Positions 22,175 through 32,558 of a DNA stretch of 45,801 nt are shown here, piece after piece. The notes beneath the pieces are model-generated. The model did not search any database and was not told the origin of the DNA. It saw only the letters and a program-made list of their open reading frames with translations. Location of the stretch: the NCBI GenBank assembly GCA_028718225.1, contig JAQUMI010000007.1, positions 1 to 45,801 of the forward strand. The letters run 5' to 3'. A program made the position numbers and the translations under genes. Each line of letters begins with the position of its first letter. Within the stretch, counting starts at the first letter, position 1. The stretch comes from Candidatus Omnitrophota bacterium (lineage in GTDB: Bacteria > Omnitrophota > Gorgyraeia > Gygaellales > Profunditerraquicolaceae).

Positions 22175-23185
22175 TTATTTGTGGAATCCTGCGGAATCAT
22201 GCTTCTCTTCTATTTCACCGACAATCTCTTCCGTCAGGTCTTCCAGGGTAATCAATCCAAGCGTCTTCTGGTTGCTATCGATAACAATAGCGATCTGGAT
22301 TTTATCCGTCTGAAATTTTCTCAAAAGCTCATTTACCCGCATACTCTCCAGCACATAATAAGCTTTATGTACCAGGTCTTGTAAAAGAAACAGGCCCTTA
22401 TCCCTTAGTATGTAAAGCAGGTCGCGGGCGTAAATAATCCCCAGAACATTATCTCTATCCCCGCTATAGACCGGCAAACGTGCATGCCCTTCTTCCACAA
22501 ATATGTTTAACAGCTCTTCGGGGGTAGTGTTAACATTAACCGCTACCATTTTATCCCTAGGCACCATGACATCGCTTACTCTGGTATCCCCGAATTCAAA
22601 GATACGGTGGAGCATCTGCCTTTCTTCGTCGCTTAAGACCCCTTCGTCTTTACCCACTTCTATCATCAAGCGCAGTTCCTCTTCAGTAATAAGAGGAGAT
22701 CTTTTAGTCGGGCCTATTTTAAAAATCCGGAGAATAAAATTACTTATACTGACAAAGAAAATAATAACGGGATTCAGCGCCTTGATAAATGCCTCCATCA
22801 GGGGGGCGGTAATCAGGGCTGACTTTTCCGTATGTTTTGCAGCCAGCATTTTAGGGGTTATATCACAGACGATAAGTACAAAGAGGGTAGTAGTAAAAGT
22901 AGCTATAGTAGCACCCAGGCCGGAGCCGAATAATGGCACGAATAACACGGTCACAATAGCGGACATGGCAATATTTACAAAATCATTACCGACCAGGATT
23001 GCGGCGATGAATTTATCCAGCCTGGTAACCAGGTTTTGGATGCTTTGAGCCCGCTTTATGCCTTTAGAGACCATATGGCGCAGCCGGATCTTGCTTAAGG
23101 CAATTACTGCGGTTTCAGCGACCGCAAAGAAAAAAGACAGAATTGCTAAAATAGTAAATAGAAGTATCAAAATAAAGGTCGTCAT
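22175..23185 (-). CDS. CNNM/CorC-type DUF21 and CBS-domain membrane protein
   Basis: The 336-residue protein has an N-terminal DUF21 domain with three or four membrane segments (near 2-24, 58-80, 85-108 and 128-150), the linker EEELRLMIEVGKDEGVLSDEE and a CBS pair at about 200-325 (FGDTRVSDVMVPRDKM and LGLITLEDLTEEIVGEIEE). The family is linked to magnesium or cobalt transport and is often misnamed hemolysin. The C-terminal CorC_HlyC domain is absent, giving a short form. It is the last gene of the long polA-to-CNNM run and starts three bases after the peptidase stop. Confidence 0.9.
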   Translation of the reverse strand: MTTFILILLFTILAILSFFFAVAETAVIALSKIRLRHMVSKGIKRAQSIQNLVTRLDKFIAAILVGNDFVNIAMSAIVTVLFVPLFGSGLGATIATFTTTLFVLIVCDITPKMLAAKHTEKSALITAPLMEAFIKALNPVIIFFVSISNFILRIFKIGPTKRSPLITEEELRLMIEVGKDEGVLSDEERQMLHRIFEFGDTRVSDVMVPRDKMVAVNVNTTPEELLNIFVEEGHARLPVYSGDRDNVLGIIYARDLLYILRDKGLFLLQDLVHKAYYVLESMRVNELLRKFQTDKIQIAIVIDSNQKTLGLITLEDLTEEIVGEIEEKHDSAGFHK

Positions 23186-23188
23186 AGT

Positions 23189-24466
23189 TTATCCTATATA
23201 TAATACTTTGCGTATTTTATCTTCCGTTCCTTTTAGCGGGCCGATAAGGCTTAAATTAATATTCGCGTCCCGGAATATTTTACGCGCAACCGCGCGGATA
23301 GCGCTCTTTTCCACCCGGTTGACCTCGGCAATAATCTTATCCAAAGAAAAAGTCTTATCCGACATAAGGGTACTCTCACCGATCCAAAGCATATGGTCTA
23401 GAGTATCCTCCAGCGCCAGTTTTAGCTGTCCCGTGTAGAATTCTTTTGCCCGCTTGAACTCGCCGTCGCTGATTAATTCCTCACTGGATTTCCTTAATTC
23501 CCCCAAAATCAGCTTAATAGCCTCGGGTACTTTTTTATTATGGATCCCGGCGTGCACAACAAAGGCGCCGGTATCCTGGAAACGTTTTACCGCTGCCCCT
23601 ATTTCATAGGCCAGTCCGCGCTTCTCCCTTAGCTCGTTAAAAAGGCGGCTGGACATATTCGCGCCTAATACAATATGCAACATACCTAAAGCGTGCTTTA
23701 AAGGGTGCTCGCGCTTGAAGCTCCGAAAGCCCAGGGCCATATGGGTCTGCTCTGTATCTTTGTTCAAAACTGTCAATGCCGGCGCGCCCTGCTTTTCTTT
23801 TGCCGCGGGAAATACGTTCAACTTGGTGTGCTGGAATCCGGAAAATGCTCTTGCTACAACCTGCTCCAGCTTATCAGTATCCAGATTGCCGCAGGCGCTC
23901 ACTACGATATTGGAGGCAGTGTAATATTTACGCTTAAAATCTAAAAGCTTTTTACGGTTAACGCTCTTTACAGACCCAACAGTGCCTATTATCGGCTCAC
24001 CCAAAGGCTGCCCGGGCCAGAGCAAGTTATCCAGGAGCTCATAGACATAACTTTGCGGAAGGTCCCTGTACATCTTTAGCTCTTCCAGGATTACTGTCTT
24101 TTCTTTCTCGATCTCCTTAGGCGGCAATGTCGGGTTAACTACCATCTCCGTTAATACCTTTAAACCGGTGTTAAAATGGCTGGCCGGCACTTTCACCAGA
24201 TAACAAGTGCATTCTTCAGAGGTAAAACCGTTCAGCGAACCTCCTATGCCTTCAATAGATTCTTTGAGCCTGCGGCAGGAATAATTCTTAGTACCCTTAA
24301 ACAAAAGATGCTCTAAGAAATGCGCTATGCCCTTATTTCCGGAATGCTCAAATCTGCCCCCGACTTTTATCCATATGCCTAATGCCGCTGACTGGCGCTG
24401 TGGCATCTCGTGCGTGACGATCTTTAATCCGTTAGTTAATATTCTTCTACGGTAGATACCCTTCAT
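23189..24466 (-). CDS. M16 family zinc peptidase (PqqL/YmxG-like)
   Basis: The 425-residue protein carries the inverted zinc motif His49-Phe-Leu-Glu-His53 (HFLEHLLFKGT) and the third ligand region EKEKTVILEE near 140. A second M16 domain without the motif covers about 215-420, with FNELREKRGLAYEIGA near 280. It belongs to the insulinase/mitochondrial processing peptidase family, and in bacteria such proteins degrade peptides or signal fragments. There is no signal peptide, so it is probably cytoplasmic. It overlaps trpA by four bases although there is no known link to tryptophan. Confidence 0.93.
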   Translation of the reverse strand: MKGIYRRRILTNGLKIVTHEMPQRQSAALGIWIKVGGRFEHSGNKGIAHFLEHLLFKGTKNYSCRRLKESIEGIGGSLNGFTSEECTCYLVKVPASHFNTGLKVLTEMVVNPTLPPKEIEKEKTVILEELKMYRDLPQSYVYELLDNLLWPGQPLGEPIIGTVGSVKSVNRKKLLDFKRKYYTASNIVVSACGNLDTDKLEQVVARAFSGFQHTKLNVFPAAKEKQGAPALTVLNKDTEQTHMALGFRSFKREHPLKHALGMLHIVLGANMSSRLFNELREKRGLAYEIGAAVKRFQDTGAFVVHAGIHNKKVPEAIKLILGELRKSSEELISDGEFKRAKEFYTGQLKLALEDTLDHMLWIGESTLMSDKTFSLDKIIAEVNRVEKSAIRAVARKIFRDANINLSLIGPLKGTEDKIRKVLYIG

Positions 24467-25248
24467 TTGTTCAGTTTGGCGACAAAATCGCTCACCCTCT
24501 TTACCAGATCCGGCGAACCTGCATTTTCTTTTATCTTTTTAACGATAGCGCTCCCGATGATTACGCCGTCGGCGATCTTTTTAACCTCCCTGGCCTGAAA
24601 AGGGGTGGATACGCCAAAACCCACGCAGACCGGCTTGCGGGCGTATCTTTTAATCAATCTTACATTCTTGCGGATATCTTCGGGAAGTTTGCTGCGCGCC
24701 CCGGTTACGCCGGTCAGCGAAACATAGTAAATGAATCCCTGCGAAATCCCGGAAATTAATTTTATCCTTTTTTTGCTGCTGGTCGGTGAAAGAAAACAAA
24801 TCGTAGCCAGGCCCCGGCTTTTGGCTGCTTTCATAAACCCCTTGCCCTCTTCGGGCGGAAGATCGGGTATAATCACTCCGTCTACTCCGGATTTCTTCGC
24901 CTCCAGGATGAATTTATCATCCGGAAAACAGAACACGGGATTATAGTAAGTCATCAGGCAAATAGGCATCTCTGTCTTTTTACGCGCTTTTTTAACCAGA
25001 TTCAATATATCAACAAGATGCGTGTTTTTCCTGAGCGCCTCCTGGGACGCTGCCTGGATTACCGGGCCGTCAGCCATAGGATCAGAAAAAGGCACACCCA
25101 ACTCTAAAATATCCACGCCTATTTTATCCAGCGCGTAGATAAGCTTTTCGGTTACCGGCAGGCCAGGAAAACCCGCGGTAATAAAAGCAATAAACGCTTT
25201 TTTCCCGGCTTTCTTTAAATCTTTAAATTTTTTATCGATACGGTTCAT
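24463..25248 (-). CDS. trpA: Tryptophan synthase alpha chain
   Basis: The TIM-barrel protein contains AFITAGFPG near 21-29, [21 protein letters not shown] near 46-66 with the catalytic Glu and Asp, and [10 protein letters not shown] near 180. It cleaves indole-3-glycerol phosphate and channels indole to TrpB. The frame is open upstream to 25305 inside trpB, but the ATG at 25248 overlaps the trpB stop as ATGA and gives the expected N-terminus [12 protein letters not shown] (261 residues). Translational coupling with trpB is likely. Confidence 0.96.
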   Translation of the reverse strand: MNRIDKKFKDLKKAGKKAFIAFITAGFPGLPVTEKLIYALDKIGVDILELGVPFSDPMADGPVIQAASQEALRKNTHLVDILNLVKKARKKTEMPICLMTYYNPVFCFPDDKFILEAKKSGVDGVIIPDLPPEEGKGFMKAAKSRGLATICFLSPTSSKKRIKLISGISQGFIYYVSLTGVTGARSKLPEDIRKNVRLIKRYARKPVCVGFGVSTPFQAREVKKIADGVIIGSAIVKKIKENAGSPDLVKRVSDFVAKLNK

Positions 25249-26435
25249 ATTTTCTGGTTTTGCGTAACTATGCCCAGGTCTTTGTCTCCCCTGCCGGATA
25301 GACAAACCACAACCAGAGACCTCTTATTAATTTTTTTAGCCAACTTCTTCAAATAAGCAATGGCATGAGCTGACTCCAGGGCCGGGATTATGCCTTCTAA
25401 CCCGGTAAGCAGGTTAAATCCTTCCAGCGCCTCTCTGTCGTTGACCGCGACATATTGGCAGCGGCCGATCTTCTTATAATAGGAGTGTTCCGGGCCTACG
25501 CCCGGATAATCCAGGCCCGCAGAAATAGAATGCGTAAGGTTGACCTGGCCGAACTTATCCTCTAAAAGCCCTGACTTTGAGCCATGCAGGACGCCGATAT
25601 CTCCCTTAACCAGGGTAGCTGCGTGTTTACCCGTAGATAAGCCCCGGCCGCCTGCTTCCACGCCGATAAATTTTACTTTCTTATCATTAACAAAAGGAAA
25701 AAACAGCCCCAAAGCATTACTTCCGCCCCCGACACAAGCCAGCAGGTAATCCGGCAGCCTGTTTTCTTTTTTACGCAGCTGCGCCCGGGCCTCTCTGCCG
25801 ATTACCGACTGAAAATCCCTTACCAGCATAGGATAAGGGTGCGGTCCGGCAACACTGCCGATAATATAATGCGTATCGCGCACATGGGTCACCCAGTCGC
25901 GCAAAGCCTCGGTCATCGCGTCCTTTAAAGTCCGGGAGCCGCTTTTGACCGGGATTACTCCGGCCCCTAATAAACGCATGCGCAGGACATTCGGCTTTTG
26001 GCGCTCCATGTCTTCCTGGCCCATATAAATATCACACTTTAAACCAAAAAGCGCGGCGACCGTAGCACAGGCTACTCCGTGCTGTCCGGCTCCGGTCTCA
26101 GCAATTACCCGCGGCTTTTTCATCCGCAAACAGAGTAAGGCCTGGCCTAAAGTATTATTGATTTTGTGCGCGCCGGTATGTAAAAGGTCTTCCCGTTTAA
26201 GGTATATTTTATTCAGGTCAAAATAGCGGCTTAACTTTTCGGCCAGATACAGCGGCGTGGGGCGTCCGGCATATTCCTTTAAGTAATAATCCAACTCGGC
26301 TTTAAATTTCCGGTCAACTCTGGCCTTGGCATATTCCCTGGTTAATTCATCCAGGGCAAAGATAAGTGTCTCCGGCACAAACTTTCCGCCGAATTCCCCG
26401 AAATGCCCGAATTTATCCGGTAATCTTTTTTTCAT
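25245..26435 (-). CDS. trpB: Tryptophan synthase beta chain
   Basis: The 396-residue pyridoxal-phosphate enzyme begins with [16 protein letters not shown], has the cofactor lysine Lys91 in [13 protein letters not shown], the [10 protein letters not shown] loop near 113 and the GGGSNALG phosphate-binding loop near 235. It is the TrpB1 type that pairs with TrpA, condensing indole with serine. It starts four bases before the trpF stop and overlaps trpA by four bases. Length and motifs are normal. Confidence 0.97.
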   Translation of the reverse strand: MKKRLPDKFGHFGEFGGKFVPETLIFALDELTREYAKARVDRKFKAELDYYLKEYAGRPTPLYLAEKLSRYFDLNKIYLKREDLLHTGAHKINNTLGQALLCLRMKKPRVIAETGAGQHGVACATVAALFGLKCDIYMGQEDMERQKPNVLRMRLLGAGVIPVKSGSRTLKDAMTEALRDWVTHVRDTHYIIGSVAGPHPYPMLVRDFQSVIGREARAQLRKKENRLPDYLLACVGGGSNALGLFFPFVNDKKVKFIGVEAGGRGLSTGKHAATLVKGDIGVLHGSKSGLLEDKFGQVNLTHSISAGLDYPGVGPEHSYYKKIGRCQYVAVNDREALEGFNLLTGLEGIIPALESAHAIAYLKKLAKKINKRSLVVVCLSGRGDKDLGIVTQNQKI

Positions 26436-27043
26436 TTTAACGCCTCAATGAATCTTCTAACCTTCTTATGGTCCTTCTTGCCCGGCCGGGATTCCACCGA
26501 ACTGGAAACATCCACCCAATCCGGATGCAGCTTTTTTAGCGCGCTTTTTACGTTCCGGCTGTTCAGGCCGCCGGATAAAAAAACCTGACCACTTATTTTA
26601 TCTATATTCTTTAATAAATTCCAGTTAAACTTTTTTCCTGTCCCGCCGGCCTGGTTTTTAGAAAAAGTGTCGAAGAGATACCCGTAAACCTTATATTTTT
26701 TTATCCCGGCTAAATCTATTTCTTTGCCTACCCTAAAAGCCTTAACTACCTTATAACCCTTGAATTTTCCGCAATAGCCGCAAGATTCATTACCGTGGAA
26801 TTGCAGGATATCCAGATTACACAATTTAGCGATCTTCTTGACCTTGTTTTCCGGCGCGTTGACAAAAACTCCGGCTCTTAAAATATTTTTAGGAAGTATG
26901 CGCGATATATTCCTGGCCTTAAGCGGCTCTAGGCAACGCGGGCTATTTTTATAAAACACAAAACCGATAGCATCGGCTCCGTTAAAGAGAGCTGCCAGCG
27001 CATCTTCTAAATTAGTTATTCCGCATATCTTAACTTTAATCAT
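26432..27043 (-). CDS. trpF: Phosphoribosylanthranilate isomerase
   Basis: The 203-residue TIM barrel begins [28 protein letters not shown] with the catalytic Cys near residue 6. It has [11 protein letters not shown] near 74, VKAFRV near 98 and the phosphate-binding [11 protein letters not shown] near 155, with DVSSSVE at the end. It performs the Amadori rearrangement between TrpD and TrpC. The spacer of 55 bases to trpC, unique in this otherwise overlapping trp cluster, holds a strong inverted repeat. Confidence 0.95.
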   Translation of the reverse strand: MIKVKICGITNLEDALAALFNGADAIGFVFYKNSPRCLEPLKARNISRILPKNILRAGVFVNAPENKVKKIAKLCNLDILQFHGNESCGYCGKFKGYKVVKAFRVGKEIDLAGIKKYKVYGYLFDTFSKNQAGGTGKKFNWNLLKNIDKISGQVFLSGGLNSRNVKSALKKLHPDWVDVSSSVESRPGKKDHKKVRRFIEALK

Positions 27044-27061
27044 ACAATCAGTTCAAGCCCT

Positions 27062-27100
27062 AAGCGAGGGGCGATGCTAAAGAGAGGCATCCCCGCGCTT
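27062..27100. repeat. Inverted repeat in the trpC-trpF spacer
   Basis: AAGCGAGGGGCGATGC (27062-27077) is complementary to GCATCCCCGCGCTT (27087-27100) apart from two small bulges, so the RNA would form a stem of about 13 pairs with a loop of nine bases overlapping the trpC stop codon. No T run follows, so it is not a terminator. It may be an RNA processing or stability structure. Confidence 0.6.
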
Positions 27101-27890
27101 ACCACCCCATCAGCTCTTCAACCTTTTGGGCAATATTCTCCGCCCGCATAAAGGCTGTGCCGATTAAAACGGCATTGACTCCCAGGATTTTCAAAAACAA
27201 GACATCCTGGTAAGTCTTAATCCCGCTTTCTACCACTACCACTTTATCCTTAGGAATAAGCGTAAATAACTTCTCGGTAGTCTTAAAGTCAACCTCCAGG
27301 GTATGTAAATTTCGGTTATTGATGCCGATAAGCGGTACATTCTTTAATTTTAAAACCTTTTTTAATTCTTTTTCGCTGTGCACCTCAACCAGGCAGTCCA
27401 TCCCTATATCTGCGGCTATTGCGATAAATTGGGCAAGTTCATCCTGCGTGAGTAAATCCGCAATAAGCAGTATCGCGTCGGCTCCGTAAAAGCGCGATTC
27501 ATAGACCTGATACGGCTCAAGGATAAAATCTTTTCTTAATACCGGGACAGTGATGAGGTTTTTTATTTCATTGATATAAGCAATATTCCCCAGGAAATAA
27601 TCCTCTTCGGTTAAGACCGATAGCGCCTGCACCCCTACAGCCTCATAAGCCGTGGCAATCTCGGAATGATTAAAATCCTGACGGATAATTCCTTCGGAAG
27701 GCGAGGCCTTCTTTATCTCCGCGATTAAAGAAATCTGGCGCGGCTTATTAATCGCTTCCAAAAACGGCCGTACGGGATTAAGGGATTGAACTTTAACTTT
27801 TAATTCTTCTTCGGGAAGAGTTTGTTTTGCTTGAGCTATCTTCTCTTTTTTCTTCAAAATGATCTCTTTTAAGATATCGGATTTAGCCAT
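27099..27890 (-). CDS. trpC: Indole-3-glycerol phosphate synthase
   Basis: The 263-residue TIM barrel carries LIAEIKKASPSEGIIR near 54-69 (catalytic Lys and Glu), VLRKDFILEPYQVYE near 119, GINNRNLHTLEVD near 190 and VVESGI near 222. It closes the indole ring from CdRP. It shares its first base with the trpD stop. It stands alone instead of being fused to TrpF as in enterobacteria. Confidence 0.96.
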   Translation of the reverse strand: MAKSDILKEIILKKKEKIAQAKQTLPEEELKVKVQSLNPVRPFLEAINKPRQISLIAEIKKASPSEGIIRQDFNHSEIATAYEAVGVQALSVLTEEDYFLGNIAYINEIKNLITVPVLRKDFILEPYQVYESRFYGADAILLIADLLTQDELAQFIAIAADIGMDCLVEVHSEKELKKVLKLKNVPLIGINNRNLHTLEVDFKTTEKLFTLIPKDKVVVVESGIKTYQDVLFLKILGVNAVLIGTAFMRAENIAQKVEELMGW

Positions 27891-28900
27891 TATTGCGAAT
27901 ACTCCTTTAATAATTCTAATTTTCGGAAAGCCGCTTTACTATCTATTGATTGGATCGCTAACTCAATGCCTTCCTTAATGGAAGCGGCCTTGTCCGCAGC
28001 GTAGATGGCGCATCCGGCATTTAGTAAAACGATATCCCGTTTAAAACCGGGCTCGCCCTTTAAGACCTCCCGGACGATGCGCACATTATCCGACAGCCCC
28101 CCCCCGGAAAGATCCTCTATACGGCTGCGCTTAAACCCGAAATCATCCGGAGCAATCTGGTAATCGCTGAATTTGCCGTGATTAACTTCGGAGACAATAG
28201 TCTTATCCGTAGTAGTTACTTCATCTAAACCATCCTGGCCGTGCACCACCAGGACATGCTTAGTACCTAAATTATATAAAACCCGGGCTAAAACAGGCGG
28301 CCAGTGCCTGCTGTAAACTCCGATGAGCTGATTAGTTACCCGGGCAGGATTGATCAACGGCCCTAATAAGTTGAACATAGTTTTACGGGCGATCTGCCTG
28401 CGTGCAGGCATAACTTGTTGCATCGCCGGATGCAGGGCCGGCGCAAATAAAAAAGCGATCCCGATCTCTTCCAGGCATTTCTTGATTTTTGCTCTATCCA
28501 TATTTATATTTACGCCCAGGGCCTCCAGGATATCCGCGCTTCCGCAGGTGCTGGAAACAGAGCGGTTGCCATGCTTAGCTACGACTACACCCGCTCCGCT
28601 GGCGACAAAAGCAGCAATGGTGGAAATATTAAAGGTACCTAATTTATCCCCGCCGGTCCCGCAGGTATCCAGCATATTCGGCTTATCGACAATGATCGGT
28701 TCGACATATTTAAGCATTACCTCTACCGCCGCGGTAAGCTCTTCAGCCGTCTCTCCTTTAGCATTCAGAAAAGTCAAAAATTCAATTATATCCGCGGTAT
28801 CGTTAACCCCGCCTAGAATATCCTGCATTACTGCCTGCATTTCGCGGGAGTTGAGGTCATTCTTTGCGGCGAGCTTTTCAATCGCTTCTTTGATGGTCAT
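27890..28900 (-). CDS. trpD: Anthranilate phosphoribosyltransferase
   Basis: The 336-residue class IV phosphoribosyltransferase has the PRPP-binding CGTGGD near 80-85, [30 protein letters not shown] near 90-120 and the downstream [11 protein letters not shown]. It transfers phosphoribose to anthranilate. It overlaps trpG by four bases. A palindrome at 28395-28410 falls in a well-conserved codon stretch and does not interrupt the frame. Confidence 0.97.
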   Translation of the reverse strand: MTIKEAIEKLAAKNDLNSREMQAVMQDILGGVNDTADIIEFLTFLNAKGETAEELTAAVEVMLKYVEPIIVDKPNMLDTCGTGGDKLGTFNISTIAAFVASGAGVVVAKHGNRSVSSTCGSADILEALGVNINMDRAKIKKCLEEIGIAFLFAPALHPAMQQVMPARRQIARKTMFNLLGPLINPARVTNQLIGVYSRHWPPVLARVLYNLGTKHVLVVHGQDGLDEVTTTDKTIVSEVNHGKFSDYQIAPDDFGFKRSRIEDLSGGGLSDNVRIVREVLKGEPGFKRDIVLLNAGCAIYAADKAASIKEGIELAIQSIDSKAAFRKLELLKEYSQ

Positions 28901-29460
28901 AATTTAATAAAATTCGCTAACAGGTCCATCCCCTGCCTGGTAAGGATAGATTCCGGGTGAAACTGCACTCCCCAGAGAGGATATTTCTTGTGTCTTAAGC
29001 CCATAATTTCTTTTTCTTTGGTCCAGGCGGTTATCTCTAAGGCCTCCGGCAGACTTTTTCTCTCCACCAGTAAAGAATGATAGCGCGTAGCCTCAAAAGG
29101 ATTCGGCAGGCCCTTAAATATATCCTTTTTATTGTGGTAAATCCAGGACGTCTTACCGTGCATAAGCCTCTTGGCGCCGATGACCCTGCCTCCATATACA
29201 TAGCCGATGGCCTGATGGCCAAGGCAGACTCCTAAAATAGGGATCTCTCCGCTAAATTCTTTAATTACCGCGCAGGAAATCCCTGCGTCTTCCGGCCGGC
29301 CCGGCCCGGGCGAAATAACGATTTTTTCAGGGGCCAAACTCTTTATTCCGCTTAAAGTAATCTTATCATTGCGAAAAACTTTTACTTCCTTGCGCAACGA
29401 GCCCAAATATTGCACCAGGTTATAGGTAAATGAATCGTAATTATCAATCATCAAAATCAT
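28897..29460 (-). CDS. trpG: Anthranilate synthase glutamine amidotransferase component
   Basis: The 187-residue class I glutamine amidotransferase has the nucleophile Cys79 in [12 protein letters not shown], the oxyanion loop [12 protein letters not shown] near 49-60 and the His-Glu pair in FHPESILT near 167. It supplies ammonia to TrpE, or to PabB if it serves both pathways. It overlaps murA by four bases upstream and trpD downstream. TrpE is not adjacent and not in the window, so the partner subunit must come from elsewhere. Confidence 0.95.
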   Translation of the reverse strand: MILMIDNYDSFTYNLVQYLGSLRKEVKVFRNDKITLSGIKSLAPEKIVISPGPGRPEDAGISCAVIKEFSGEIPILGVCLGHQAIGYVYGGRVIGAKRLMHGKTSWIYHNKKDIFKGLPNPFEATRYHSLLVERKSLPEALEITAWTKEKEIMGLRHKKYPLWGVQFHPESILTRQGMDLLANFIKL

Positions 29461-30719
29461 TCTTTTTCTCTCCAGATTTTTGCGCCTAATTTTTCCAGTT
29501 TTTCTTCCAGATCCTGGTAGCCGCGCTCAAGATGATATATCCTGGAAATGGATGTTTTCCCGCGGGCGGATAAGCCGGCAAGGACTAAACAGGCAGAGGC
29601 GCGTAAATCCGACGCCATTACCGGAGCCCCGGAAAGTTCCTTAACCCCCTCCACGATAGCATGCGGCCCTTCCCTCTGGATATGCGCGCCCATACGGTTA
29701 AGCTCGGCAACATGCATAAACCTGTCCGGATAAATCTTTTCGGTAATAACGCTTATGCCGGGCGTAACGCTCATCAGCGCCATCATCTGCGCCTGCATAT
29801 CCGTGGGAAACCCCGGATAAGGAAGAGTAGTAATATTCACGGCAGTAAGCGGCTTCTTATAGCGTAAGTGTATGGAATTTTCCGTTTTTACCATAGACGC
29901 TCCCGCTTCCTCCAGCTTGTCAATAAGCGCGCCCAGGTGTTTATAAAAAATGTTTTTAATCAGTATATCGCCGCGGGTAATCAAGGCGGCCAGCATTATT
30001 GTCCCGGCCTCAATCCTGTCCGGTATAATTGTATGCGTTGCGCCATGCAGATACCTTACCCCCTCTATTTCAATTACCGGCGTGCCCTGGCCTTTAATTT
30101 TAGCGCCCATTTTAATCAAAAATTCCGCCAGGTCCACTACCTCCGGCTCACAGGCAGCGGATTCAATTATAGTCTTACCGTTAGCTAAAACCGCGGCCAT
30201 CATTACATTATCCGTAGCCAAAACCGAGGAGCCGTAAACTCCGCCTAAATATACATGATTACCCTTTAATTTTTCGGCCTTGGCGATAACATAACCTGAT
30301 TCGATAGTGATATCCGTGCCCAGCGCCCTTATCCCCTTTAAATGCAGATCTACCGGCCGCACGCCGATTATGCAGCCTCCGGGAAGAGAGACTTTAGCTT
30401 TCTTAAGCTTGCCTAAAAGAGGCCCCAGGACGCAGAAAGAAGCGCGCATGGTCGAGACCAGCTTATAATCCGCAACGTGGCTTATCTTCTTAAGGCTGCT
30501 TACCGAAACCGTCCCGTTCTCCAATTCCGCGTCCTTACCTAACGAACGCAATATCTTGATCATTGTATTGGTATCACGCAGATCCGGCACGCCCTTAATT
30601 ATGCAGGCGTCATCAGTAAGCAGGGTCGCCGCCAGGATAGGTAAAACCGCGTTCTTTGCTCCGGAAACCGTAAGTTCGCCTTTTAATTTTACTCCCCCTT
30701 CGATAATTAATTTATCCAT
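29457..30719 (-). CDS. murA: UDP-N-acetylglucosamine 1-carboxyvinyltransferase
   Basis: The 420-residue protein has two EPSP-synthase-like domains, the substrate lysine in SGAKNAVLP near 22 and the catalytic Cys116 in [16 protein letters not shown]. The C-terminal motif is [15 protein letters not shown] near 375. It starts peptidoglycan synthesis by adding enolpyruvate to UDP-GlcNAc. The active-site Cys predicts fosfomycin sensitivity. It is placed between prmC (one-base gap) and trpG (overlap). Confidence 0.97.
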   Translation of the reverse strand: MDKLIIEGGVKLKGELTVSGAKNAVLPILAATLLTDDACIIKGVPDLRDTNTMIKILRSLGKDAELENGTVSVSSLKKISHVADYKLVSTMRASFCVLGPLLGKLKKAKVSLPGGCIIGVRPVDLHLKGIRALGTDITIESGYVIAKAEKLKGNHVYLGGVYGSSVLATDNVMMAAVLANGKTIIESAACEPEVVDLAEFLIKMGAKIKGQGTPVIEIEGVRYLHGATHTIIPDRIEAGTIMLAALITRGDILIKNIFYKHLGALIDKLEEAGASMVKTENSIHLRYKKPLTAVNITTLPYPGFPTDMQAQMMALMSVTPGISVITEKIYPDRFMHVAELNRMGAHIQREGPHAIVEGVKELSGAPVMASDLRASACLVLAGLSARGKTSISRIYHLERGYQDLEEKLEKLGAKIWREKE

Positions 30720-30720
30720 C

Positions 30721-31497
30721 TTAATCTGCCTTTCTTGCAGCTACCACTCTATCCAGGTTATTATAATCTTTAATGATTCCGGCTATTTCAAACCTTCCCG
30801 AGCCTAGAAATATTTTTTCTAGGCCGGGCTTTTGCCCAAAACCAATTTCCAGGAGCAGCCAACCGCCACTTTTTAAATAATCCGGCGCTTCCCGGATTAT
30901 CCGGCGGTAAAAATCCAGGCCGTCAGCTCCGCCATCCAAAGCTAAAGCAGGCTCATAGCTTAATTCCGGCTGTAATTTTCCGATTTCCGCGCTCATTATA
31001 TAAGGCGGATTGCTGACAATCATAGCGTATTCCTTATATTCCAAAGCGCTGAATAAATCGCTCCGGATAAGATTAATCTCTACGCCATGGGCCGAGGCGT
31101 TTTCTCCGGCTGTTTCTAAAGCCCGAACTGATATATCGCTGGCATCAATTTCTAAATTTGTTGAATGCTTAGCTAAAGATACGGCGATACATCCCGAACC
31201 CGTGCCCAGGTCCAGGATCCTGCCGGATTTTTCCTGCCGGGCATATCCCAGCGCTGTTGCAACAAGGATTTCTGTTTCCGGCCGCGGGATAAGCACAGCC
31301 TCATTGACCTCAAACTCCAGCCCCATAAATTCTGTCCTACCCAGGATATACTGGATCGGCTCGGCCTTAATCCTTCTCTTGAAAGCCGAAGAGATAAAAT
31401 TGGCTTCCTCCCGGTTTAAACGCCTATCCTTATTCAGGCCTAAAGATATCCGGTCACAACCCAAAGCCCGGGTAAACAATAACTCTGTTTCGTTCAT
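30721..31497 (-). CDS. prmC: Release factor glutamine methyltransferase PrmC
   Basis: The 258-residue SAM-dependent methyltransferase has an N-terminal helical domain ending in QYILGRTEFMGL and VLIPRPETEILV. Its SAM motif is ILDLGTGSGCIAVSLA near 95, and the NPPY catalytic motif is VSNPPYIM near 160. It methylates the GGQ glutamine of release factors. The gene overlaps prfA, whose product is its substrate, by four bases, a common conserved pair. The protein is slightly shorter than E. coli PrmC at the N-terminus. Confidence 0.95.
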   Translation of the reverse strand: MNETELLFTRALGCDRISLGLNKDRRLNREEANFISSAFKRRIKAEPIQYILGRTEFMGLEFEVNEAVLIPRPETEILVATALGYARQEKSGRILDLGTGSGCIAVSLAKHSTNLEIDASDISVRALETAGENASAHGVEINLIRSDLFSALEYKEYAMIVSNPPYIMSAEIGKLQPELSYEPALALDGGADGLDFYRRIIREAPDYLKSGGWLLLEIGFGQKPGLEKIFLGSGRFEIAGIIKDYNNLDRVVAARKAD

Positions 31498-32558
31498 CGG
31501 TTTTTCTGCTTCTCTTCCCGCTCTGCCTTAATCAGGGCAGCGGATATTTCGTCAAATTCGCCTTCCAGCACAGATTCCAACTGGTGCGTGGTGAAATTTA
31601 TACGATGGTCGGTAACCCGCCGGTCCGGGAAATTATAAGTACGTATCTTCTCGCTGCGGTCGCCGGAGCCAATCTGGGATTTTCTTTCCTGCGAGATTTT
31701 TTTCGAATCCGCTTCTTTTTTAGCATCCAGAAGTTTGGCCCGCAAGACCCGCATTGCCTTATTCTTATTTTTCAACTGAGAACGCTCATCCTGGCAGGCA
31801 ACTACCACCCCGCTAGGAATATGCGTGATGCGCACTGCCGAATCCGTCTTTTGCATATGCTGGCCGCCGGGACCGCTTGAACGGTAGGTATCAATCCTTA
31901 AATCAGCGGGCTCAACCACGAAATCCACCTCCTCGGGCTCGACCAAAACCGCGACGGTCGCGGTGGAAGTATGAATCCTGCCCTGGGCCTCAGTCGTAGG
32001 CACGCGCTGCACACGATGCACCCCGCTCTCAAACTTCAACCGGCTATAGGCATCTTTTCCTTTTACGCTAAAAGACACTTCCTTCAGACCTCCGGATTCA
32101 TTATTGGTTGCCGACATTAATTCTACTCTCCAGCCTTTGTTAGCCGCATATTTTGTATACATCCGGTAAAGGTCGGCGGCAAATAAACCCGCTTCATCTC
32201 CGCCGGTGCCCTGGCGGATCTCCACGATGATATCGCTTCCGGCATACGGGTCTTTTTCCGTAAAGGCCGCTTTTATTTTTTCTTCTATCTCCCGGAGTTT
32301 CGCCTTAAGCTCTTGCAGCTCTTTCTGAACCAGCTCCAAAAATTCTTGATCGTGTTTCTCTCCAAGAACAAGTTCTAATTCCCGGATCTCTTTGGCCACC
32401 TGCTTATGTTCGCGAAACAAGGCAACCGGCTCCTTTAAACCGGAAAGCTCCTTAGCCAGCTTATTCGAGCCCTGGCGGTCGCTAAGCACCTCCGGAGAAG
32501 ATAACAGTTTCTCCAGTTCCTCATAACGCGATTCTAATTTCTGCAGGTGTTCAAACAT
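31494..32558 (-). CDS. prfA: Peptide chain release factor 1
   Basis: The 354-residue protein has the GGQ motif in SSGPGGQHMQKTDSAVRITH near 227-246 and the codon-recognition PxT-like segment in VHRVQRVPTTEAQGR near 183-197, which marks RF1 rather than RF2. It ends translation at UAA and UAG. No frameshift site is present, as expected for RF1. It starts at the last base of the rpmE stop and overlaps prmC. Confidence 0.96.
   Translation of the reverse strand: MFEHLQKLESRYEELEKLLSSPEVLSDRQGSNKLAKELSGLKEPVALFREHKQVAKEIRELELVLGEKHDQEFLELVQKELQELKAKLREIEEKIKAAFTEKDPYAGSDIIVEIRQGTGGDEAGLFAADLYRMYTKYAANKGWRVELMSATNNESGGLKEVSFSVKGKDAYSRLKFESGVHRVQRVPTTEAQGRIHTSTATVAVLVEPEEVDFVVEPADLRIDTYRSSGPGGQHMQKTDSAVRITHIPSGVVVACQDERSQLKNKNKAMRVLRAKLLDAKKEADSKKISQERKSQIGSGDRSEKIRTYNFPDRRVTDHRINFTTHQLESVLEGEFDEISAALIKAEREEKQKNR

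Noticed and set aside
25249-25305. Extended trpA N-terminus (19 more codons)
   Set aside because: The extension lies inside trpB, does not resemble TrpA, and the ATG at 25248 forms an ATGA overlap.
27044-27098. Trp attenuator or T-box
   Set aside because: No leader peptide with Trp codons, no T-box consensus and no T run; only an inverted repeat is present.
28395-28410. TGCCTGC(GT)GCAGGCA palindrome in trpD, similar to the riboswitch stem
   Set aside because: It encodes a conserved TrpD segment ([13 protein letters not shown]) aligned without insertion, so it is more likely codon coincidence than an inserted repeat.
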